In this document: piece by piece, positions 30,961 through 41,014 of the stretch | How the letters are laid out: every line of letters starts with the position of its first letter | Position numbering within the stretch: position 1 is the first letter of the stretch | NCBI RefSeq assembly: GCF_006007965.1 | Contig: NZ_CP040748.1 | Span: 310,001-374,000 of the forward strand | Length of the DNA stretch: 64,000 bases | Direction of reading: 5' to 3' | From: Nocardioides jishulii | GTDB lineage: Bacteria > Actinomycetota > Actinomycetes > Propionibacteriales > Nocardioidaceae | Translations under genes and position numbers: made by a program | The notes under the pieces: model-generated | Seen by the model: only the letters and a program-made list of their open reading frames with translations | Told to the model about the DNA's origin: nothing | Database searches by the model: none

Positions 30961-32178
30961 GTGAGCAAGCCAGATGCACTGCCCCGTCCGCCCCAGGTGA
31001 CCATGCTGGGCTGGATGATCATCATCGGGTCCGTCTTCGTGGTGGTGAACGTCTTCGAGACCCTCACCGGGCTCCGCTCCCTGGAGACCCGCGAGATGGT
31101 CGAGGACTACCTGGCCACGGCACCGGGGTCCGACCTCGGTTGGAGCGTCGAGACCGGGATCGGCGCGCTGCGGATCACCGCGATCGTCGCGGCCATGTCG
31201 TCGGCTGCCTCGGCGGTGCTCGGCTGGTTCGTGCTCCAGCGCAACGTCGCTGCCCGTGTGGTGCTGTCGGTGCTGGCCGTCCCGCTCTTCTTCGCGGGCG
31301 TCGTGACCGGCGGCTTCATGTCGTCGCTGGTGGCGGCCTCCGTCGCGCTGCTGTGGATGCAGCCGGCGCGCAACTGGTTCAACGGGATCGCGCCGCCCAA
31401 GCCGCAGCCCTTGGGCCGTGATGACTCCGGGGCTCGCAACCCGTTTGCCCGGCCGGAGGAAGGACCGCGTACGCCCGAGGTCACCGGCACGCCCGACCGT
31501 CCGACCGACGCGCGTCCGGTCGACGGCTTCGGCGACCGCCCCACCTGGGGCGCCCCGCTGGGTGGCCCCGAGCAGCCGCCCGTGCCCGTCGGGCAGCCTG
31601 AGGGTCCTCCGAGCCCCTACGGTCACCAGCCCGGGACGCCCTACGGCGCCCCGACCGTGGCGCCCCCGCAGCCCTACGCCCCGGCGCCCCAGGCCCAGCT
31701 GGGTCAGCAGCTCGGTCAGCAGCCCGTCGGCAAGCGGCCTCCCGCTGCAGTGTGGGCCGCGCTGATCACCTGGGCCTTCGCCGGCTTCGCGCTCCTCTCG
31801 TCGGCCTTCGCCGTGATCGCGCTGGCGGTCGACCCCCACCAGATGGACGCCCAGATCGACCATGTCCTCAAGGACGTCGAAGGTCAGCAGGGCGCCGAGG
31901 CCATCACGTCCGACATGCTCATCGGGACGATGATCACCTTCGGTGTCGGACTCGCGATCTTCAGCCTCGTCGCCTGCCTGGCCGCGGCGCTCCTCCTGGC
32001 GCGGCGCAAGCAGGGTGCGATCATCCTGATGATCACCGCTGCGTTCACCGCCGCCTTCTGCCTGCTCGGTGGCCTCGCCGCCGGACAGGTCCTCCTGCTG
32101 CCGCCCGGCCTGGCCGCCGTCGTCGTGCTCGTGCTGCTGCGACGCCGCGAGCTGCGGGCCTGGCTCGACGCCCGCTGA
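30961..32178 (+). CDS. Hypothetical polytopic membrane protein with Pro/Gln-rich linker
   Basis: 405 residues from GTG 30961. About three or four hydrophobic segments in the first ~140 residues, then a ~130-residue disordered linker rich in Pro, Gly, Gln and Tyr, then about three more segments. No family is recognised. TGGAAT at 30949-30954, 6 nt before the GTG, fits a leaderless start. The linker probably lies in the cytoplasm or wall side and may bind partners. Confidence 0.75.
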   Translation: MSKPDALPRPPQVTMLGWMIIIGSVFVVVNVFETLTGLRSLETREMVEDYLATAPGSDLGWSVETGIGALRITAIVAAMSSAASAVLGWFVLQRNVAARVVLSVLAVPLFFAGVVTGGFMSSLVAASVALLWMQPARNWFNGIAPPKPQPLGRDDSGARNPFARPEEGPRTPEVTGTPDRPTDARPVDGFGDRPTWGAPLGGPEQPPVPVGQPEGPPSPYGHQPGTPYGAPTVAPPQPYAPAPQAQLGQQLGQQPVGKRPPAAVWAALITWAFAGFALLSSAFAVIALAVDPHQMDAQIDHVLKDVEGQQGAEAITSDMLIGTMITFGVGLAIFSLVACLAAALLLARRKQGAIILMITAAFTAAFCLLGGLAAGQVLLLPPGLAAVVVLVLLRRRELRAWLDAR

Positions 32179-32300
32179 GGCTCGTCGGGCCCTCCGGAAC
32201 GTCAACAATGGGGTAGAGGCGGCGTTGGCCGCCGGCCCTCGACCAGGTGCCCCTTTTTGGGTGATTCGCCGAGATGTGCGCACTGCCTAATCTCTCCGCA

Positions 32301-32333
32301 GTGGGTCCGGCGTTCGGGGGAAGCCGGACCCAC
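32301..32333. terminator. Bidirectional terminator hairpin
   Basis: GTGGGTCCGGC (32301-32311) and GCCGGACCCAC (32323-32333) form a perfect 11-bp stem with an 11-base loop. It lies between converging genes (the membrane protein and the aminotransferase), 29 bp past the aminotransferase stop. Confidence 0.75.
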
Positions 32334-32362
32334 CTACCCCAGCAGCCTCAGACCCAACAGGC

Positions 32363-33529
32363 TCAGGCGCGCAGGTCCGCGGCGCCGAGCCGCCGCAGCG
32401 CCTCGTCCAGCACGTCGGTCTGCTTGCAGAAGGCCCACCGCACCAGGTGACGCCCGGCGTCGGCGTCGTCGTGGAAGACCGAGGCCGGGATCGCCACCAC
32501 GCCCGCGCGTTCGGGCAACGCCTCGCAGAAGGCCAGGGCGTCCGACCAGCCCAGGGAGGCCACGTCGGAGAGGGCGAAGTAGGTGCCCTGCGGGGTGTAC
32601 GTCGTGATGCCCAGGTCGGTGAGGCCGGCGACGAGGTGGTCGCGGCGCTCGCGCAACGACGTACGCAGCATCCTCGGGAAGTCGTCTGCCTCACCGAGCG
32701 CGACGGCCACGGCGGGCTGGAGCGGGGCGCCGGAGGTGTAGGTCAGCCACTGCTTCGCCGTCGTCAGCGCCGCCACCAGGTCGCGCGGCCCGGTGGCCCA
32801 GCCGATCTTCCAGCCGGTCAGCGACCAGGACTTGCCGACGCTCGACAGGGTCAGGGTGCGCTCGGCCATCCCCGGCAGCGTGCAGAGCGGGACGTGCTCG
32901 CTGTCCGGGTCCAGCACGAGGTGCTCGTAGACCTCGTCGGTCACCACGGTGAGGTCGTGCTCGAGGGCGACCTCGGCGATCGCCGACAGCTCGGCCCGGG
33001 TGAGCACGCTGCCCGTGGGGTTGTGCGGGGTGTTGAGCAGGATCAACGTGGTGCGCGGCGTGACCGCGGCCCGCAGCTCGTCGACGTCGAGTCGGAAGTC
33101 GGGGGCGCGCAGGGTGACGGGGCGGCGTACGCCCGCGGCCATCTGGATCATCGCCACGTAGGAGTCGTAGTAGGGCTCGAGCACCACGACCTCGTCGCCC
33201 GGCTCGACCAGCGCCAGCAGGGCCGCCGCGATCCCCTCGGTCGCCCCGGTGGTCACCGCCACCTGGTCCGCCGGGTCGAGGGGGATCCCGTAGTGACGCC
33301 ACTGGTGGGCCGCGATCGCCTCGCGCAGCGCCGGGATGCCGATCCCGGGGGCGTACTGGTTGTGCCCCTCGACGAGCGCCCGACCGGCGGCGCGGAGCAC
33401 CGAGGCCGGGCCGTCGGTGTCGGGGAAGCCCTGCCCCAGGTTGACCGCCCCGGTGCGCGCGGCGAGGGCAGACATCTGGGCGAAGACCGTCTCGCTGATG
33501 CCGGCGATGCGGGAGGCGGTGGGGCGCAT
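32363..33529 (-). CDS. Class I/II pyridoxal-phosphate aminotransferase
   Basis: 388 residues from ATG 33529. Fold-type I aminotransferase with NLGQGFPDTDGP, LLNTPHNPTGS, and the PLP lysine Lys233 in SSVGKSWSLTGWKIGW. The subgroup is that of N-succinyldiaminopimelate (DapC), kynurenine/glutamine or methionine aminotransferases; I cannot choose between them. A TACGCT box (complement of 33536-33541) lies 6 nt before the ATG, indicating a leaderless start. It is divergent from pyrE. Confidence 0.88.
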   Translation of the reverse strand: MRPTASRIAGISETVFAQMSALAARTGAVNLGQGFPDTDGPASVLRAAGRALVEGHNQYAPGIGIPALREAIAAHQWRHYGIPLDPADQVAVTTGATEGIAAALLALVEPGDEVVVLEPYYDSYVAMIQMAAGVRRPVTLRAPDFRLDVDELRAAVTPRTTLILLNTPHNPTGSVLTRAELSAIAEVALEHDLTVVTDEVYEHLVLDPDSEHVPLCTLPGMAERTLTLSSVGKSWSLTGWKIGWATGPRDLVAALTTAKQWLTYTSGAPLQPAVAVALGEADDFPRMLRTSLRERRDHLVAGLTDLGITTYTPQGTYFALSDVASLGWSDALAFCEALPERAGVVAIPASVFHDDADAGRHLVRWAFCKQTDVLDEALRRLGAADLRA

Positions 33530-33613
33530 GGGCCGAGCGTAGCGCCGTGGAGTCAGCGCGCCAGGCGTCCAGCGCCTCGCCGGGGCGGGCGGTCGATCTG
33601 GGAGGATCGGGGC

Positions 33614-34195
33614 ATGTCTGACGCCACCCGCCCCGTTGACGAGACCACCGCCGCACCGTCGGCCGACCCGACGCTCGCCGCGGACATCGACGCCTGCTGC
33701 CGCCTGAGCGGCGAGTTCACGCTGCGCTCCGGCCAGGTCTCCCACGAGTACTTCGACAAGTACCTCTTCGAGTCCGACCCCGCGCTCCTCGCCCGGGTCG
33801 CCGACCAGATGGTCGCGCTGGTGCCCGAGGGCACCGAGCTGCTCGGTGGCCTGGAGCTCGGCGGCGTGCCGATCGCGACCGCGCTGAGCGCCCGCACGCT
33901 GCACCCGACCCTCTTCGTCCGCAAGAAGGCGAAGGAGTACGGCACCTGCAAGCTCGCCGAGGGCCCTGACGTGGCCGGGCGCCGGATCACCCTGGTCGAG
34001 GACGTCATCACCACCGGTGGCGCCGTGCGCGACGCCGTGCGCGAGCTGCGGGCTGCCGGCGCCGTCGTCGAGGTGGTCATCTGCGCGATCGACCGCTCGC
34101 CCGAGGGGGAGAACCCGCTCGCCGACGTCGAGCTCGAGGTGCGCCCGGTGCTCACCAAGGCGCAGCTGGACGAGGCGCGGGCCGCAGCCAGCTGA
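33614..34195 (+). CDS. pyrE: Orotate phosphoribosyltransferase PyrE
   Basis: 193 residues from ATG 33614, with GGAGG 8 nt upstream. It has the PRPP-binding motif ITLVEDVITTGGAV and the N-terminal LRSGQVSHEYFDKY that fits orotate PRTases. It adds ribose-5-phosphate from PRPP to orotate to make OMP in pyrimidine synthesis. No other pyr gene is in the window. The first ~25 residues are a short Ala/Thr-rich extension. Confidence 0.92.
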   Translation: MSDATRPVDETTAAPSADPTLAADIDACCRLSGEFTLRSGQVSHEYFDKYLFESDPALLARVADQMVALVPEGTELLGGLELGGVPIATALSARTLHPTLFVRKKAKEYGTCKLAEGPDVAGRRITLVEDVITTGGAVRDAVRELRAAGAVVEVVICAIDRSPEGENPLADVELEVRPVLTKAQLDEARAAAS

Positions 34196-34258
34196 GCCTC
34201 GCAGACTGACTCTGCCGACTGACTCCGGCCGAGCCTGGCGTCCCCTCACGGGCAGGCG

Positions 34259-35035
34259 TCAGGCGCGGTCGTTCCCGTCGCCCTCGACCTCCTGGCCGAG
34301 GATGTCGCGGTCGGGACCGCCGTCCTGCGGCCCGATCTCCGCGCCCGGCGCGTTGACGCGCTTGTGGCGCCACCACTCCCAGGCCATCGGGATGACCGAG
34401 AAGGCGACGATCGCGATGATTGCGTAGTCGATGTTCTCGCCCAGCGCCGGGAAGACGCTGCCGAGCAGCGCGCCGAGCAGGGTGATCGAGAGGACCCAGG
34501 CCACGGCGCCGATCAGGCTCCACTTGAAGAAGCGGCCACGGTCCATCTGGGTGACGCCCGCGACCACGGTGATGTAGGTGCGCACGAACGGCACGAAGCG
34601 GCCGATGACCAGCGCCTTGTTGCCGTGCTTGTCGAAGAACGCGGTGGTCTGGTCGAAGTACTTGCGCTTGAGGATGCGGCCGTCACGCTCGTAGAGCGGG
34701 GGTCCGATCTTGTGCCCGATCTCGTAGCCGGCGACGTTGCCGCCGAACGCTGCCACGATGAAGAGCCCCATGCCGATGACCAGCTCGAGCCAGATCGGAC
34801 CGGGGAAGATGTCGATCCCGGTCTCGGGGTGGGCGAGGAAGATACCCATCGCGAAGAGGAGCGAGTCGCCCGGGAGGAACGGGAAGAAGAGCCCGCACTC
34901 GACGAAGATGATGAGCATGCTCAGCCAGAAGAGCTCGGCTCCGAACTGGGCGAGGAGCCACTCGGGATCCATCCATTTCATGCCGAACAGCATCGGTTCG
35001 AGCACGACGGCCTGCAGATCAACGAGGGGGCTCAC
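34259..35035 (-). CDS. DedA family membrane protein
   Basis: 258 residues from GTG 35035; GTG 35059 (266 residues) is an alternative but would leave only 13 bp to the divergent gene. It matches the DedA/SNARE-associated family: FVECGLFFPFLPGDSLLF, AAFGGNVAGYEIGHKIG, and the typical RFVPFVRTYITVVAGVTQM. DedA proteins are membrane proteins, some of them flippases for undecaprenyl phosphate or phospholipids. A TACGCT box (complement) sits 7 nt before GTG 35035, which decided the start. Confidence 0.88.
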   Translation of the reverse strand: MSPLVDLQAVVLEPMLFGMKWMDPEWLLAQFGAELFWLSMLIIFVECGLFFPFLPGDSLLFAMGIFLAHPETGIDIFPGPIWLELVIGMGLFIVAAFGGNVAGYEIGHKIGPPLYERDGRILKRKYFDQTTAFFDKHGNKALVIGRFVPFVRTYITVVAGVTQMDRGRFFKWSLIGAVAWVLSITLLGALLGSVFPALGENIDYAIIAIVAFSVIPMAWEWWRHKRVNAPGAEIGPQDGGPDRDILGQEVEGDGNDRA

Positions 35036-35072
35036 GCGCGAAAGCGTACTGGCAGGCACCTAGGGTGACGGC

Positions 35073-35768
35073 ATGGACGAGCGCATGGAGGAGCAGCGCG
35101 CTCCCTACGACCCGATGCCGCACGGGCGACCCGAGGTGGGTGTGGGGCCGTGGCCCGGGGGGCGGGAGGCATGGCCGACCGGCGAGCAGTACGACGTCGA
35201 GCTGCTGGAGCACGGCGACCGGCGCAACGTCGTCGACCGCTACCGCTACTGGACGATGGAGGCGATCGTCGCCGACCTCGACACCCGCCGCCACACGTTC
35301 CACGTTGCCATCGAGAACTGGCAGCACGACTTCAACATCGGCACGATCGTCCGCACCGCCAACGCCTTCCTCGCCGCCGAGGTGCACATCGTCGGCAACC
35401 GCCGGTGGAACAGGCGCGGGGCGATGGTGACCGACCGCTACCAGCACCTGCGCCACCACGAGGACGTGCCAGCCCTGGCGGAGTACCTCCACGGCCTCGA
35501 GCAGCCGGTGCGCCTCCTCGGGATCGACAACCTCCCCGGCAGCGCCCACCTGGAGACGATGGAGATGCCCGAGCGGGTCTGCTTCCTCTTCGGCCAGGAG
35601 GGCCCGGGGCTCTCGGAGCAGGCCCACGCGGTCGTCGACGGCACCTTCTCCATCGCCCAGTTCGGCTCGACGCGGTCGATCAACGCCTCCTCGGCGGCGG
35701 CGATCGCCATGCACTCCTGGATCAGGCAGTACGCGGACCTGTCCGGCGAGGACGCCTGGCGGGGCTGA
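35073..35768 (+). CDS. SpoU/TrmH family RNA 2'-O-methyltransferase
   Basis: 231 residues. The three SPOUT motifs are visible: NIGTIVRTANAF, FLFGQEGPGLS and FGSTRSINASSAAAIAMHSW. These form the trefoil knot that binds S-adenosylmethionine. The RNA target (tRNA or rRNA) is not known. TAGGGT at 35061-35066 lies 6 nt before the ATG, so the message is probably leaderless. Confidence 0.9.
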   Translation: MDERMEEQRAPYDPMPHGRPEVGVGPWPGGREAWPTGEQYDVELLEHGDRRNVVDRYRYWTMEAIVADLDTRRHTFHVAIENWQHDFNIGTIVRTANAFLAAEVHIVGNRRWNRRGAMVTDRYQHLRHHEDVPALAEYLHGLEQPVRLLGIDNLPGSAHLETMEMPERVCFLFGQEGPGLSEQAHAVVDGTFSIAQFGSTRSINASSAAAIAMHSWIRQYADLSGEDAWRG

Positions 35769-35851
35769 CTGCCTCTCTGGGCGCCCTGAGTGCCTCCGCT
35801 CTGGGCGAACGTCCCTTGCCGGGGTCCGCGCCCGGCCGCCAGCATCAGGCC

Positions 35852-36832
35852 ATGGACGTACTCGTGCTCGGTGGGACCCGCTTCGTGGGACGGGCGCTGG
35901 TCGCCGACGCCCTGGCGCGTGGCTGGCAGGTGACGGCGCTGCACCGGGGAGTGACCGGACGGTTGCCCGAGGGCGTGGAGCCGCTGACGGCCGACCGCGC
36001 GGACCCCGCCGCGTTCGCGGCGGCCGTCGAGGGGCGTACGTGGGACGCCGTCGTCGACACCTGGGCGGGAGCGCCACGGACCGCCACCGCGAACGCCGAG
36101 GCGTTGCGCGGGCGGGTGGTGCGCTACGGCTACGTCTCCAGCCAGTCGGTCTACGCGTGGGGCGAGCACGTCGACGAGTCCTCGCCGCCGGTCGACGCCG
36201 ACCCCGGCCTCGGTGACGAGGCGGACTACGCCGAGGCCAAGCGCGGCGCCGAGCTCGGCATCCTCGCCAGCTTCGACGACGCGGTGCTCGCCCGGGCCGG
36301 GCTCATCCTCGGGCCGCACGAGGACATCGGGCGACTCCCGTGGTGGCTGGACCGGATCGCCGCCGGGGGAGAGGTCGTGGCGCCGGGTCGCCCCGACCGC
36401 CCGTTGCAGTACGTCGACGCGCGCGACCTGGCGGCGTACCTCCTCGACGCGGTGAGCGGAGACCTCGCCGGACCCGTCGACGTCGCCAGCCGCTCGGGGC
36501 ACGCCACCACGCGTACGTTGCTCGAGGCCTGCGTCGCCGCCACCGGCTCGGACGCCGTTCTGCGCTGGGTCGACGAGGAGCAGCTCGCGGCGGCCGGGGT
36601 CGAGCCCTGGGTCCAGCTGCCCGGCTGGGTGCCCGAGAGCGGCGAGTTCGAGGGCTTCCTGGAGTCCGACACCTCCCGCGCCGCGGCCACTGGACTGCAC
36701 TGCCGCCCGGTCAGCGACACCGTTGCCGACACCTGGGCGTGGATGCAGGGCGCGCCGCGTCCGCCGCAGCGCCCGGACCGGCCCGTCCACGGGCTGCCTC
36801 AGGAGGTCGAGCAGCGGCTGCTGGATCGGTAG
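35852..36832 (+). CDS. NAD(P)-dependent epimerase/reductase family protein
   Basis: 326 residues from ATG 35852. The Rossmann motif GGTRFVG opens the protein; the catalytic-region Tyr/Lys occur as YVSSQSVYAW and YAEAKRGAE. It resembles extended SDR proteins acting on nucleotide sugars or isoflavones, substrate unknown. It ends at TAG 36830-36832, and the next gene starts 10 nt later. Confidence 0.84.
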   Translation: MDVLVLGGTRFVGRALVADALARGWQVTALHRGVTGRLPEGVEPLTADRADPAAFAAAVEGRTWDAVVDTWAGAPRTATANAEALRGRVVRYGYVSSQSVYAWGEHVDESSPPVDADPGLGDEADYAEAKRGAELGILASFDDAVLARAGLILGPHEDIGRLPWWLDRIAAGGEVVAPGRPDRPLQYVDARDLAAYLLDAVSGDLAGPVDVASRSGHATTRTLLEACVAATGSDAVLRWVDEEQLAAAGVEPWVQLPGWVPESGEFEGFLESDTSRAAATGLHCRPVSDTVADTWAWMQGAPRPPQRPDRPVHGLPQEVEQRLLDR

Positions 36833-36841
36833 CGTGGAGGC

Positions 36842-37504
36842 GTGATCGGAACCCCCGGCGGCACCCCCGAGAAGCCGGCGCTCTTCTTCAGCGGCCCGGA
36901 GGAGTTCCGCGCGTGGTTGGAGCAGAACCACGAGACGGCGCCCGAGCTCTGGATGGGGCTGCGGCGCAAGCACGTCGCCGACCACGGACTCACGTGGGCC
37001 GAGGCAGTCCCCGAGGCGCTCTGCTTCGGGTGGATCGACTCCGTCGCCCAGGGCATCGACGCCGACACCCGGCGGCAGCGCTGGACTCCACGCCGCCGCG
37101 GCAGCAACTGGAGCAAGGTCAACGTCGCCCACGTCGAGCGGCTGCTGGCCGAGGGCCGGATGCATTCGGCGGGCATCGCGGCGTACGAGCAGCGACGCGA
37201 GGAGCGCACCGGCGTCTACGCCTTCGAGAGCGACCGCGACGACGAGCTGCCGGCACCGCTCCTCGCGCGGCTGGAGCAGGACCCGGTCGCGGCCGCCTTC
37301 TGGGGTGGCGCGGCGACGTCCTACCGCAAGGTGGTCGTGCACTGGGTGACCTCGGCCAAGCGGGAGGCGACGGTCGACTCGCGGATGGCCATGCTGGTCG
37401 AGGACTGCCGGCACGGGCGGCTGGTGAAGTCCCAGCGGTACGGCGACGAGCCGGCGTGGGTCCGGCGGATGCGGACCGAGCTGGGGATCGACGACCCCGA
37501 GTGA
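36842..37504 (+). CDS. YdeI/OmpD-associated family protein
   Basis: 220 residues from GTG 36842. The N-terminus (FSGPEEFRAWLEQNHETAPELWMGLRRK) and the ALCFGWIDSVAQ stretch fit the YdeI family of unknown function, which has been linked to resistance to antimicrobial peptides. TAGCGT (36830-36835) is a -10-like box whose TAG is the stop of the preceding gene; GGAGG is also present, but directly before the start. Confidence 0.83.
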   Translation: MIGTPGGTPEKPALFFSGPEEFRAWLEQNHETAPELWMGLRRKHVADHGLTWAEAVPEALCFGWIDSVAQGIDADTRRQRWTPRRRGSNWSKVNVAHVERLLAEGRMHSAGIAAYEQRREERTGVYAFESDRDDELPAPLLARLEQDPVAAAFWGGAATSYRKVVVHWVTSAKREATVDSRMAMLVEDCRHGRLVKSQRYGDEPAWVRRMRTELGIDDPE

Positions 37505-37518
37505 ACTCGGGCCCTGCG

Positions 37519-37743
37519 TCAGCGGGTGGCGCTGCGGTGCCGCACGTGGAGCCAGATCCCGGCCGCCAGGATCGCGAGCGGGCCGAAGATCGGCACCAGG
37601 AAGGTCACCACGACGCCGAAGAAGACGTGGGGCACCCACGGGACGACCCGCAGGGCGCCGAGGACGACGACGTACACGGCGACGGCGCCCGCGACGTAGG
37701 TGTCGACCATCAGCACCGTCTCCATGTCCATGCCGATGTCCAT
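37519..37743 (-). CDS. Small two-helix membrane protein
   Basis: 74 residues from ATG 37743, with GGGAGG about 9 nt upstream. Two hydrophobic segments (about 11-31 and 39-62) and a basic C-terminus (HVRHRSATR), so the ends are likely on the cytoplasmic side. No family recognised. It converges on the YdeI-like gene and diverges from fba. Confidence 0.65.
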   Translation of the reverse strand: MDIGMDMETVLMVDTYVAGAVAVYVVVLGALRVVPWVPHVFFGVVVTFLVPIFGPLAILAAGIWLHVRHRSATR

Positions 37744-37827
37744 GCCGACCAGCCTCCCAGACGGCTGTACGCGGCCCTCCGGCGGCCATCGCGGCCGCGG
37801 GGGGGAGTGGCCGAGCGCGACGACGAC

Positions 37828-37833
37828 TAGAGT
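37828..37833 (+). promoter_or_regulatory. -10 box of fba
   Basis: TAGAGT lies 35 bp upstream of the fba ATG, which has its own GAGGAG, so this gene has a leadered transcript unlike many neighbours. No convincing -35 was found. Confidence 0.5.
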
Positions 37834-37868
37834 TGCCCTGAGCAGGTCCTGTCTACCGAGGAGATCCC

Positions 37869-38903
<1,035 letters not shown>

Positions 38904-38944
38904 GCTCTGCACCTTGAGCACTGCGCTCACCTGATCGGTCCGGA

Positions 38945-38972
38945 CGGCCGGTTCCCCTCGGGGAGCCGGCCG
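38945..38972 (+). terminator. Terminator hairpin after fba
   Basis: CGGCCGG (38945-38951) pairs with CCGGCCG (38966-38972), with CCCC/GGGG inside, followed by a T-containing stretch (TTCGGCATTCTTCC). It lies 41 bp past the fba stop and may also stop the converging MFS transcript. Confidence 0.68.
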
Positions 38973-39037
38973 TTCGGCATTCTTCCGCGCCGGACAGAAC
39001 GAGCCCGACGAGTGGCCGGCGGGTCAGCGGACCGGCG

Positions 39038-40537
39038 TCATTCCCGCCGGGCGAGGTGACGCGGCAGCTCGAGGAAGAGGCAGGCGACCAGACCGATCGT
39101 GAGGGTGATCGGGATGACCCACAGCGTCTGGGCCAGCGCGGCCGAGTAGTCGGCGGCCAAGGACGGGTCGATGGGCTGGGCCGCGCGCAGGCCGGCCTCG
39201 CCGCCGCCGGAGGCAGTCAGGCCGTACGCGTGCAGCCGCCAGTCGATGACCACGGCCGCGACCGCCGCACCCAGCGTGGAGCCGATCTGACGGGTGGTGT
39301 TGTAGATGCCCGCACCCGCCCCGGCCTGGTGCATCGGCAGGTTGCGGTTGGCGGTCGCCGACAACGGACCCCACAGGAAGGCCGAGCCGATGCCCAGCAA
39401 CGTCATGGCGGCCACGGCCAGCCAGATCGAGGTGTTGGCGTCGATCACGAGCGCCAGTGCCGAGACCGCGACGGCGGCGCTGCCGAAGCCGAAGACGGTC
39501 AGCACCCGTGGGTGCTGGCGGTCGGTCAGGTTGCCCACCGTGCGGGCGAGCACGATCGAGCCCAGCGCGAGGGGCGCCATCAGCAGGCCCGCCTGGAGGG
39601 GCGACCAGCCACGTACGGCCTGGGCGTAGAGCATGAGCGGGAAGCCCATCGTCATGAACGAGAAGGCGACCATCGTGATGGCGATGTTGGAGATCGTGAA
39701 GTTGCGGTCGCGGAAGAGTGCGAGCGGGAGCAGCGGCTCCGTGCGGTTGCGCGACTGCCAGTAGATGAAGAGCGCCAGCAGGCCGATGCCGCCGATGATG
39801 AGCCGCCAGACGGTCACGTAGCCCCAGATGCGCCCCCAGTCGTACTGCTGGCTCTCCTGGATGCCGAAGACCACGCAGAACATGCCCGTCCCGAAGAGCG
39901 CGACTCCCACCCAGTCGAAGCGGTGGGGGTGGGTGGCGAGGTCGGGGACCAGACGTACGGCGGCGACGAAGGCGACCACGCCCACCGGCACGTTGATGAA
40001 GAAGATCCACTCCCATCCCCAGGCGCCGACCAGGAAGCCACCCAGGATCGGGCCGATCAGGGTCGCCGCACCCGCGGTGGCGCCCCACAGCGCCATCGCC
40101 TGGCCGCGGCGGGCGGAGGGGAAGATTCGGGTGATCACGGCCATCGTCTGCGGCGTCATCATCGCCGCGCCGACACCCTGCACGGCGCGGGCCGCAACCA
40201 GGGTGCCGACGTCGTTCGACAAACCGCACCACAGCGACGAGGCGGTGAAGACGACCAGGCCGAGGAGGTAGATCCGCTTCGGCCCGTAGCGGTCACCGAG
40301 GCGACCGGTGATCAGCAGCGGCACCGCGTAGGCGAGCAGGTAGGCGCTCGTCACCCAGATGGCGGCGTTGACGTCGGCGCCGAGGTCGGTGAGCAGGGCA
40401 GGGGTCGCCACGGTGAGGATCGAGGTGTCGACCATGAGCATGAAGAAGCCCGCGACCAGCGCCCACAGCGCGGGCCAGGGGTTCTCCAGCGTCTCGTCGC
40501 GCCGCTCGGGGGTGGCGACTCCCTGCACCTGACTCAC
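39038..40537 (-). CDS. MFS drug exporter, EmrB/QacA (DHA2) type
   Basis: 499 residues from GTG 40537, 14 hydrophobic segments by eye. LMVDTSILTVATPALLTDLG at the start and TGRLGDRYGPKRIYLLGL are typical of the DHA2 family of proton-driven multidrug exporters. Its start is 3 nt after the DUF3151 stop, so the two genes share a transcript. Substrate unknown. Confidence 0.88.
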   Translation of the reverse strand: MSQVQGVATPERRDETLENPWPALWALVAGFFMLMVDTSILTVATPALLTDLGADVNAAIWVTSAYLLAYAVPLLITGRLGDRYGPKRIYLLGLVVFTASSLWCGLSNDVGTLVAARAVQGVGAAMMTPQTMAVITRIFPSARRGQAMALWGATAGAATLIGPILGGFLVGAWGWEWIFFINVPVGVVAFVAAVRLVPDLATHPHRFDWVGVALFGTGMFCVVFGIQESQQYDWGRIWGYVTVWRLIIGGIGLLALFIYWQSRNRTEPLLPLALFRDRNFTISNIAITMVAFSFMTMGFPLMLYAQAVRGWSPLQAGLLMAPLALGSIVLARTVGNLTDRQHPRVLTVFGFGSAAVAVSALALVIDANTSIWLAVAAMTLLGIGSAFLWGPLSATANRNLPMHQAGAGAGIYNTTRQIGSTLGAAVAAVVIDWRLHAYGLTASGGGEAGLRAAQPIDPSLAADYSAALAQTLWVIPITLTIGLVACLFLELPRHLARRE

Positions 40538-40540
40538 GGG

Positions 40541-40954
40541 TCAGCCCAGGAGGGCGTCGTACGCAGCAGGGCTGGAGTCGCGCAGGAACTCCGAGCAGCG
40601 CTCCCACTCGGCGTTCTCACCGATCGCGCGGGCCGAGAGGGCCAGCAGCGCCAGCGCACGCAGGAAGCCGCGGTTGGGCTCGTGCTCCCACGGCACCGGG
40701 CCATGGCCCTTCCAGCCGTTGCGGCGCAGCATGTCCAGCGAGCGGTGGTAGCCGACGCGGGAGTAGGCGTAGACGGTGACGTCGTCGGCGCCGGCGTCGC
40801 GGGCCTGCTCGGCCAGCGTCGCCCAGGCGATCGGGGACTCGGGGTGGCTGCGGACCACCGCGGCCGGCGAGGCGCCAGCCTCCAGCTCGGCGGCGGCAGG
40901 GTCTTCGGGGAGGTGGGTGGGCGGGGGTCCCGCCATGAGGTCGACGTGAGGCAT
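40541..40954 (-). CDS. DUF3151 family protein
   Basis: 137 residues from ATG 40954. A conserved actinobacterial protein of unknown function: PPTHLPEDPA, then a helical domain with AWATLAEQARDAG, YAYSRVGYHRSLDMLRRNGWKG and an aromatic PWEHEPNRGFLRAL. Mycobacterium tuberculosis has a homologue (Rv0360c) between fba and purA, like the position here. It lies downstream of lysS and just upstream of the MFS gene on the minus strand. Confidence 0.87.
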   Translation of the reverse strand: MPHVDLMAGPPPTHLPEDPAAAELEAGASPAAVVRSHPESPIAWATLAEQARDAGADDVTVYAYSRVGYHRSLDMLRRNGWKGHGPVPWEHEPNRGFLRALALLALSARAIGENAEWERCSEFLRDSSPAAYDALLG

Positions 40955-41014
40955 GTCGCCAAGCCTGCCACGCGGCCCCGACACCCGCCTTCCCGCGCGT
41001 CAGCGACGCCCCGC

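Noticed and set aside
32218..32233. GGCGGC/GCCGCC mini-hairpin
   Set aside because: Six base pairs of pure GC are common by chance here; the hairpin at 32301 is a better terminator.
28033..32283. Long open frame on the minus strand across clpB
   Set aside because: It is the mirror of clpB codon bias in GC-rich DNA. It lacks domain features and overlaps a certain gene; only its 3' part (26479-28032) is real, with a signal peptide.
34204..34230. Two tandem copies of GACTGACTC
   Set aside because: Short, imperfect and in the 3' region of pyrE; no clear role.
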